64,000 nucleotides of DNA from Vibrio penaeicida. GTDB taxonomy: Bacteria; Pseudomonadota; Gammaproteobacteria; Enterobacterales; Vibrionaceae. The number at the start of each line of letters is the position of its first letter. The first letter of the stretch is position 1. The stretch spans positions 1,302,001-1,366,000 of the forward strand of contig NZ_AP025144.1 of NCBI RefSeq assembly GCF_019977755.1, given 5' to 3'. Positions 59,595-64,000 of this stretch are shown here, in pieces. The notes under the pieces are model-generated. The model saw only the letters and a program-made list of their open reading frames with translations. It searched no databases and was not told the origin of the DNA. Position numbers and translations under genes: made by a program.

Positions 59595-60542
59595 ATGGCT
59601 AAGTTATGGGTCAGTGCGTTAGGAGCGGCACTATTGCTGAGTGGGTGCTCCGATGCCAGCAAAATAAATCAGTGCCTCGGTTTCGATGCGCAAGACACGG
59701 TTTTTGTGATTAACGCTGACGACATTGGGATGCACCCCGATATGGATAAGGCTGTGTTTGAAATGTATGAGCAAGACATTGTTCAAACCTTCTCTTTAAT
59801 GGTTCCAACACCAAATTTCAATTTCTCTGCACGTTATGCTATCAGCAATAAAGCACCAGTTGGTCTGCATCTAACACTGACCAACGAATGGCAAGAAGCC
59901 AATAGTTGGACGCCATTACTCAGCCAAGAAGAGGTCCCTTCGCTATACAACGAAAAAGGCTTCATGTGGCCAACGGGAGATGAACTCGCAGAGCACGCAA
60001 ATATCAAAGACGTGCGCAAAGAACTGGAAGCGCAAATCGACCTCGCATTAGAAATGGGGCTTGATGTGACTCATCTTGATTTCCACATGCTGTATTGGGC
60101 ATATCGAGAAGATTTCTGGGATGTCACCCTTAGTATCGCAAAGCACTACAAACTGCCTATTATTGTTCAGCACCACTGGATGAGTCAGCGTGAGCAGCGG
60201 AGCCGAACCGCGACTCTGCAATGGAAAGGATTCTTCTCTCCAGATGTATTTTGGATGTATTACAACCCGACAGACAGGTTAATGGATGAGGGGCTAAGCA
60301 AAGTCCAATATCAAGAAATGTTTGAAGATGCCAAGCCAGCCCTTCATCACGTCGCGATTCACCCTGCATTTCGAACCGACAGTGCCAAGCAGCAATTCAG
60401 AGACGCTGAATTACGATTTGATGAATATCGTGTTTGGACCGATGGTTCACTTAAAAAAGCAATAAAAGAGAACAACATTCAATTTACGGATTATCGAGAG
60501 TTAAAAAAATTGATGACGGAAGGGAGTAACTGCTTAAATTAG
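59595..60542 (+). CDS. YdjC/ChbG-type carbohydrate deacetylase, lipoprotein
   Basis: A 315-residue protein from the ATG at 59595 (an ATG at 59580 adds five residues). A lipoprotein signal (WVSALGAALLLSGC) is followed by the YdjC domain: VINADDIGMHPDMDKAV with metal-binding Asp residues, APVGLHLTLTNEW, and THLDFHMLYW with metal-binding His. Cytosolic ChbG removes acetyl groups from chitooligosaccharides; this one should be anchored in the envelope, and its substrate is not known. A good terminator follows. Confidence 0.85.
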   Translation: MAKLWVSALGAALLLSGCSDASKINQCLGFDAQDTVFVINADDIGMHPDMDKAVFEMYEQDIVQTFSLMVPTPNFNFSARYAISNKAPVGLHLTLTNEWQEANSWTPLLSQEEVPSLYNEKGFMWPTGDELAEHANIKDVRKELEAQIDLALEMGLDVTHLDFHMLYWAYREDFWDVTLSIAKHYKLPIIVQHHWMSQREQRSRTATLQWKGFFSPDVFWMYYNPTDRLMDEGLSKVQYQEMFEDAKPALHHVAIHPAFRTDSAKQQFRDAELRFDEYRVWTDGSLKKAIKENNIQFTDYRELKKLMTEGSNCLN

Positions 60543-60570
60543 CCTCTTCATTGACAGGTCAACCGATATG

Positions 60571-60610
60571 ATACGCCCATTGAATCAAATCAATGGGCGT
60601 ATTGTTTTTA
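60571..60610 (+). terminator. Rho-independent terminator of the deacetylase gene
   Basis: Perfect 13-bp arms ATACGCCCATTGA (60571-60583) and TCAATGGGCGTAT (60590-60602), 6-base loop, followed by TGTTTTTATC. Confidence 0.88.
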
Positions 60611-60666
60611 TCTAAGGCTAACGCCTGTCGATTTACCTTTCTATATAAAAACTTAGCGGAAGAAGT

Positions 60667-62361
60667 TTATCGGCATTTCCAACATTTTCCGTTGACCTTA
60701 TTGCTAAACCAATCCGTGTTTGTTTTGCCCCCAGATTCCGCCCATGTTTTTAAATATGGGTATGCTACAGCAGCATCGGTGTTTTCGTGAGGGTGCAGCC
60801 ATTCACTTTGAACATCAAGCGCCCAAGGTAAGCCCGCTGATGTTTGGTAGAAACGTTCTGCTGCTGAATCGGAGTTATCGACTCCAGATCCAAATAGGCT
60901 GGTATCTGCCAAATCGGTATTGGGCTGATTCATTAAATGTACTTCTGTACCTCGGCTGTAAGTCGCATAAATAAAGGGATTTATGATGGAGCTAGAGAAC
61001 GACTCAAGTGCCGTGCTCAGCACAACCGAAACCCGATAATCGACGCCATCTCGCTCGTCGGTGTTGTTGGTATTGAAGAAACTGAATGACCCATTGGAAG
61101 GCAGTATGTCGTGGATATTGCTGAATGCAATAAAGACCATTTCACCGCTATGTCCGCTTTCAGGTGACAAGCTGGATTGGACGCCTGCAACAGTTTTCGT
61201 CATGCTCGATACATGGCTTGCTTCAATGCCGCTAAGCGAAACACCAAAGCCATTGGCTCGGCTAGCACCACGAGCGACAGCCTGTCCAATGTAATCGAAG
61301 CGCGTCATTTCATTATCGGCATTGGTATAGACTTCGTAAGCGTATCGCGTTACAAAATCGTTTAGGTCGTAATCACCTTCATTTGGCCACTGATCCTCAA
61401 AGCTCAACGTATACCAGCCAGAGGTTGGGGTGCGGCTGTAGAAGGCTATTGTTGGATCATTTGGAGCGTAGTCTTCCGCATCCATTACTCCATCACCATC
61501 GGTATCACCAATGACCGGCCACGTGATTTCTGCTACGCCACTGATCAAACCGTTACTGTCCACGGCATACACCTGTACTTTCCATTGTTCGTTAAGACTC
61601 GTTTCGCTTGAAGGTAAAGTTGCGCCTGAGTTATTGGACTTACCAGCGAACTCGTCATCAACGAAATACCCTTGTCCAACGTCTACAAACCAGCGGTAGA
61701 CGTAAGACACGCTATCGCCATCTGGGTCGGTAGGAGTAGGTCCTGTCACAGTAACCACAAGATCTTCGTTAACGCCCGTTCCTGTGTTTCGGCTCAGTGT
61801 TGGAGTATAGGGTGGGTCATTTGGAATAATGATATAGGTGACGGTCATTAGGCTGTATTTCAGCGTCGTTTTCCATGTTCTTCTCGCCATGTCGATATCA
61901 AGATCCACATCGATGATGCCATCCGATAGTGAGGCTACTGGAAGGTCAAACACCGTTGTAGACCAAGTTCGATTCGTTCCTTGCAAAAAGCCGGGCGAGA
62001 GCATGGAGCCATCGACAGAAATACTGTCGTATTCCCCGTTTTCGCCATGGCTGGGCTCTGAATCAATATCGTAGGCGTAAATGGTGAGTGTTGATTCCGT
62101 AACCTGAGCCCCTGTAGGCAAAGAGATACTGTGTTGCCAAGAGTAATCTTGGTCTTTACCGCTGTAGATATCAAACCCGTAGCCAGAAGGTGCAACGTAA
62201 TGCGGTGACGTACTGTTTGCGTTGATTTTTTGAGTGATAGTGACGGAACCATCATTATTGGTTACGGTGTTATCCTCCGACGCAGCGCCTAACGCAGAGG
62301 TACTGCATAAAGCTAGCGAGAGAAGAAACCACGCAGTTTGATGTGTTTTTCTAATGATCAT
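60667..62361 (-). CDS. LruC-domain secreted protein
   Basis: A 564-residue exported protein. Signal IIRKTHQTAWFLLSLALCSTSALG is followed by a beta-rich region (to about 180), a Cadherin-like/Ig-like domain (YTPTLSRNTGTGVNEDL; DPDGDSVSYVYRW) and a calcium-type DTDGDGVMDAEDYAPNDP loop. The LruC domain then runs to the end (LSFEDQWPNEGDYDLNDFVT; GFGVSLSGIEASHV; YPYLKTWAESGGKTNTDWF). LruC proteins are surface or secreted proteins of unknown role. It follows the lipoprotein gene by 9 bases. Confidence 0.85.
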   Translation of the reverse strand: MIIRKTHQTAWFLLSLALCSTSALGAASEDNTVTNNDGSVTITQKINANSTSPHYVAPSGYGFDIYSGKDQDYSWQHSISLPTGAQVTESTLTIYAYDIDSEPSHGENGEYDSISVDGSMLSPGFLQGTNRTWSTTVFDLPVASLSDGIIDVDLDIDMARRTWKTTLKYSLMTVTYIIIPNDPPYTPTLSRNTGTGVNEDLVVTVTGPTPTDPDGDSVSYVYRWFVDVGQGYFVDDEFAGKSNNSGATLPSSETSLNEQWKVQVYAVDSNGLISGVAEITWPVIGDTDGDGVMDAEDYAPNDPTIAFYSRTPTSGWYTLSFEDQWPNEGDYDLNDFVTRYAYEVYTNADNEMTRFDYIGQAVARGASRANGFGVSLSGIEASHVSSMTKTVAGVQSSLSPESGHSGEMVFIAFSNIHDILPSNGSFSFFNTNNTDERDGVDYRVSVVLSTALESFSSSIINPFIYATYSRGTEVHLMNQPNTDLADTSLFGSGVDNSDSAAERFYQTSAGLPWALDVQSEWLHPHENTDAAVAYPYLKTWAESGGKTNTDWFSNKVNGKCWKCR

Positions 62362-62370
62362 AGCAGCCTC

Positions 62371-62853
62371 CTAATCCGTGCCTAATACAAGGTCGCAACC
62401 CACATTAATCTGATTCGTTAAATCTGAAATGGACGTCACGCTAGTGCAGTTTTCTCCATCCACCGTGGTTGTCACTTTGATGGATTGCCAGTTGGATGAA
62501 AGTCGAAGTTCACTTTGTATTTGACCCATAGAATCGGTTCTTCCAGTGAAGAATGGAATGGGATCTGCGCTGGATGATGTCATGCTGTAGATTTTTAAAA
62601 TATGGTGCCCACGTATGTTGGCGTTAACCCCATCGACTTGAGTCATGTTACTGACGACACTGAATGTGATTTGTTGGTTGGACGAGCCTTTCCAATCAAA
62701 CCCACTAGGCACAGTAATATCTTTAAATTCTGAGCTTGAAATTGGTGCTGAAGGGGAGGGTGACCCAGAACTGCTACTATCGCCGCCACCACATGCTGAA
62801 AGCATCAAGGCGGCTATGGTTACTGAAATGGCATTTTGTGTGATATTCATCAT
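62371..62853 (-). CDS. Small lipoprotein in operon with the LruC protein
   Basis: A 160-residue lipoprotein: signal MNITQNAISVTIAALMLSAC, then GGG and a Ser/Pro-rich spacer (GGGDSSSSGSPSPSAP) and a beta-rich domain (FDWKGSSNQQITFSVVSNMT; IRGHHILKIYSM). I know no family name, but lipoproteins of this shape often precede LruC genes in vibrios. The start may be the first or second of two adjacent ATG codons. One transcript with the LruC gene is likely. Confidence 0.8.
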   Translation of the reverse strand: MMNITQNAISVTIAALMLSACGGGDSSSSGSPSPSAPISSSEFKDITVPSGFDWKGSSNQQITFSVVSNMTQVDGVNANIRGHHILKIYSMTSSSADPIPFFTGRTDSMGQIQSELRLSSNWQSIKVTTTVDGENCTSVTSISDLTNQINVGCDLVLGTD

Positions 62854-63111
62854 TCACCCCGCTAGCTAGTATAGATTTTGGATTTATTCCTAATTGTGGT
62901 TGCAGCAAGCGGTGTGCCAAATTTAATAGCTTGAATTTTAATGTTTTTTATTTTTTCGAGTTGGATTTTGTCTAATTGAGAATCAATTTAGAAGGTCAAA
63001 AAGCGAAGTGGAAAGGAGGGAAATACAGTAGGAGCACTGCCAATTTGGCTATCGGTATATACCAACACCACACTCCTACGTATAGAACTAAAACTGAATT
63101 GCGAGCGGTAG

Positions 63112-63576
63112 TTACTGAGTAGCAGCCTTAGCAAAATTACTTAATGCTTGTTTCACTTTACCGATAACTTTTTCACACTTGTTCTCAGAATTCATGTCCA
63201 ATCCATGACGAGTGTTGAGGTAGTCAGGGCTATTGTAAGACAACCAATTTTCCCCTGCTTCGTCTTGCCAAATGAGCATTTTTTGCGGCAAGTCGATAGC
63301 AGCGGTTTGGCTGCATTTCATCAATGGTGTGCCGACTTTTGGATTACCAAAAATAACTAGACGGGTGGGTCTGAGTTCCATTCCCACTTTCTTTGCACCT
63401 TCATCATGTTTGATTTGGGTGAAAACGGTCATGCCTTTTTTCTCAAGAACAGTCACAAGGTTCTGAGTTGTTTGATCGACATTGTGATTGCTTTTTATGG
63501 TTACAAGGCCGTTTTCAGCAATGGCCGAGTAGGACAAAAGGCATGAAAACACGCCAATAGCGATGGTTTTTTTCAT
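63112..63576 (-). CDS. DUF302-domain exported protein
   Basis: A 154-residue periplasmic protein. Signal MKKTIAIGVFSCLLSYSAIA, then the DUF302 pattern: LVTVLEKKGMTVFTQIKHDE, RPTRLVIFGNPKVGTPLM, AAIDLPQKMLIWQDEAGENW and YNSPDYLNTRHG. Function unknown; the family is common in marine bacteria. The ATG at 63576 follows GAGGA; the longer frame from 63639 has no ribosome-binding site. Transcribed alone. Confidence 0.88.
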   Translation of the reverse strand: MKKTIAIGVFSCLLSYSAIAENGLVTIKSNHNVDQTTQNLVTVLEKKGMTVFTQIKHDEGAKKVGMELRPTRLVIFGNPKVGTPLMKCSQTAAIDLPQKMLIWQDEAGENWLSYNSPDYLNTRHGLDMNSENKCEKVIGKVKQALSNFAKAATQ

Positions 63577-63698
63577 TTTGATTCCTCTGGAAGTAAAGTC
63601 AATATTACTGAGTGCATTGACGTTCCTCCAATTCCCCATTCAGAGAGAACAATCGTTTAGCAGAATAAGGCAGAACATAGGTTCTGCCAAGGTTCAAC

Positions 63699-64000
63699 CT
63701 ATTGAATTCGTTTAATTCTTACTTTGGCGACAGCGCCTTGCCAGTCATAGGCAGACTGCGCAAGATCGGCCTCACCGTGGATACCAGGGCTTGGGTAAAC
63801 ATAACCTTCATCTGTGTCAGTTGCAGCAGAGAATGGCGAACCGCCACATTGAGGACCCGGAATATTCGCGCATAATTCATCGTTGGCTTCTGTGCCAGCA
63901 TCGTATGCGTGCATTTGGTAGGTCACCGATTTACCAATGTACCTAGGCAGTCGTTTTCCGCGGAGTGATACCATTGTGTCATTGGTGGGAAGCAGCATGG
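63699..64000 (-). CDS. C-terminal part of a spondin-domain protein (runs off the right edge)
   Basis: About 100 residues of the end of a longer protein. TEANDELCANIPGPQCGG, PSPGIHGEADLAQSAYDWQG and AVAKVRIKRI match the C-terminal half of the Spondin_N domain, found in secreted proteins. The ATG at 63998 lies inside the domain and is not the true start. A hairpin with arms GGCAGAAC/GTTCTGCC at 63669-63688 may be its terminator. Confidence 0.78.
   Translation of the reverse strand, partial: MLLPTNDTMVSLRGKRLPRYIGKSVTYQMHAYDAGTEANDELCANIPGPQCGGSPFSAATDTDEGYVYPSPGIHGEADLAQSAYDWQGAVAKVRIKRIQ

Overview
The window looks like a piece of the large chromosome of a Vibrio. No rRNA or tRNA gene, CRISPR array or prophage was seen. 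The assignment rests on gene content and order: ygiQ, the metR/metE divergon, rplY, radD-rsuA-bcr, a MATE exporter, an AttEFGH-type exporter, nhaA and xthA, mixed with typical Vibrio accessory genes (GH19 chitinase, M4 protease with a GlyGly-CTERM-like tail, DUF2913, LruC and spondin-domain proteins). The species cannot be named from the sequence alone.

Region by region. 0-10 kb: ygiQ, then a periplasmic substrate-binding protein translationally coupled to a hybrid histidine kinase with HisKA, receiver and HPt domains. Divergent from them is a PAS/degenerate GGDEF/EAL protein with a CBS-like tail; together they look like a ligand-sensing and cyclic-di-GMP module. 10-15 kb: a membrane protein, a DUF4250 gene, and metR/metE with two MetJ-like operators. 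15-20 kb: small envelope genes, then a candidate cell-wall effector gene (peptidoglycan-binding-like plus DUF5675) with a downstream exported partner. The effector gene is split by an intact IS3-family element with a 3-bp target duplication. A secreted GH19 chitinase follows. 20-32 kb: rplY, a glycosyltransferase coupled to a DedA/LssY fusion, a large M4 metalloprotease, a PLP enzyme with a divergent Lrp-type regulator, and a PepSY/response regulator/kinase operon. 32-47 kb: a LysR remnant, radD-rsuA-bcr-DUF2913, an SDR/DUF2867 protein, the MATE exporter, the AttEFGH-like operon, nhaA with a structured leader, and xthA. 48-53 kb: a GNAT gene broken by an in-frame stop, a solitary SLATT-like membrane protein, two abutting MITE-like repeats, and a BtuCDF/FecBCD-type importer behind a Zur-like palindrome. 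53-64 kb: arsR/arsP with paired operators, 3-hydroxybutyrate dehydrogenase, an osmC gene disrupted by an IS4-family element with a 10-bp target duplication, a Blc lipocalin, a YdjC/ChbG-type deacetylase, an LruC/lipoprotein pair, a DUF302 protein, and the end of a spondin-domain gene running off the right edge.

Themes. Several genes handle chitin and extracellular polymers (chitinase, YdjC-type deacetylase, M4 protease). Others handle metals and metalloids (Zur-like importer, ArsR/ArsP) or envelope export (AttEFGH-like, DedA/LssY). The region has been reshaped by mobile DNA: two complete IS elements, each inside a gene whose reading frame can be rebuilt by removing the element, and at least four MITE-like repeats. 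Two of those repeats are near-identical inverted copies 27 kb apart.
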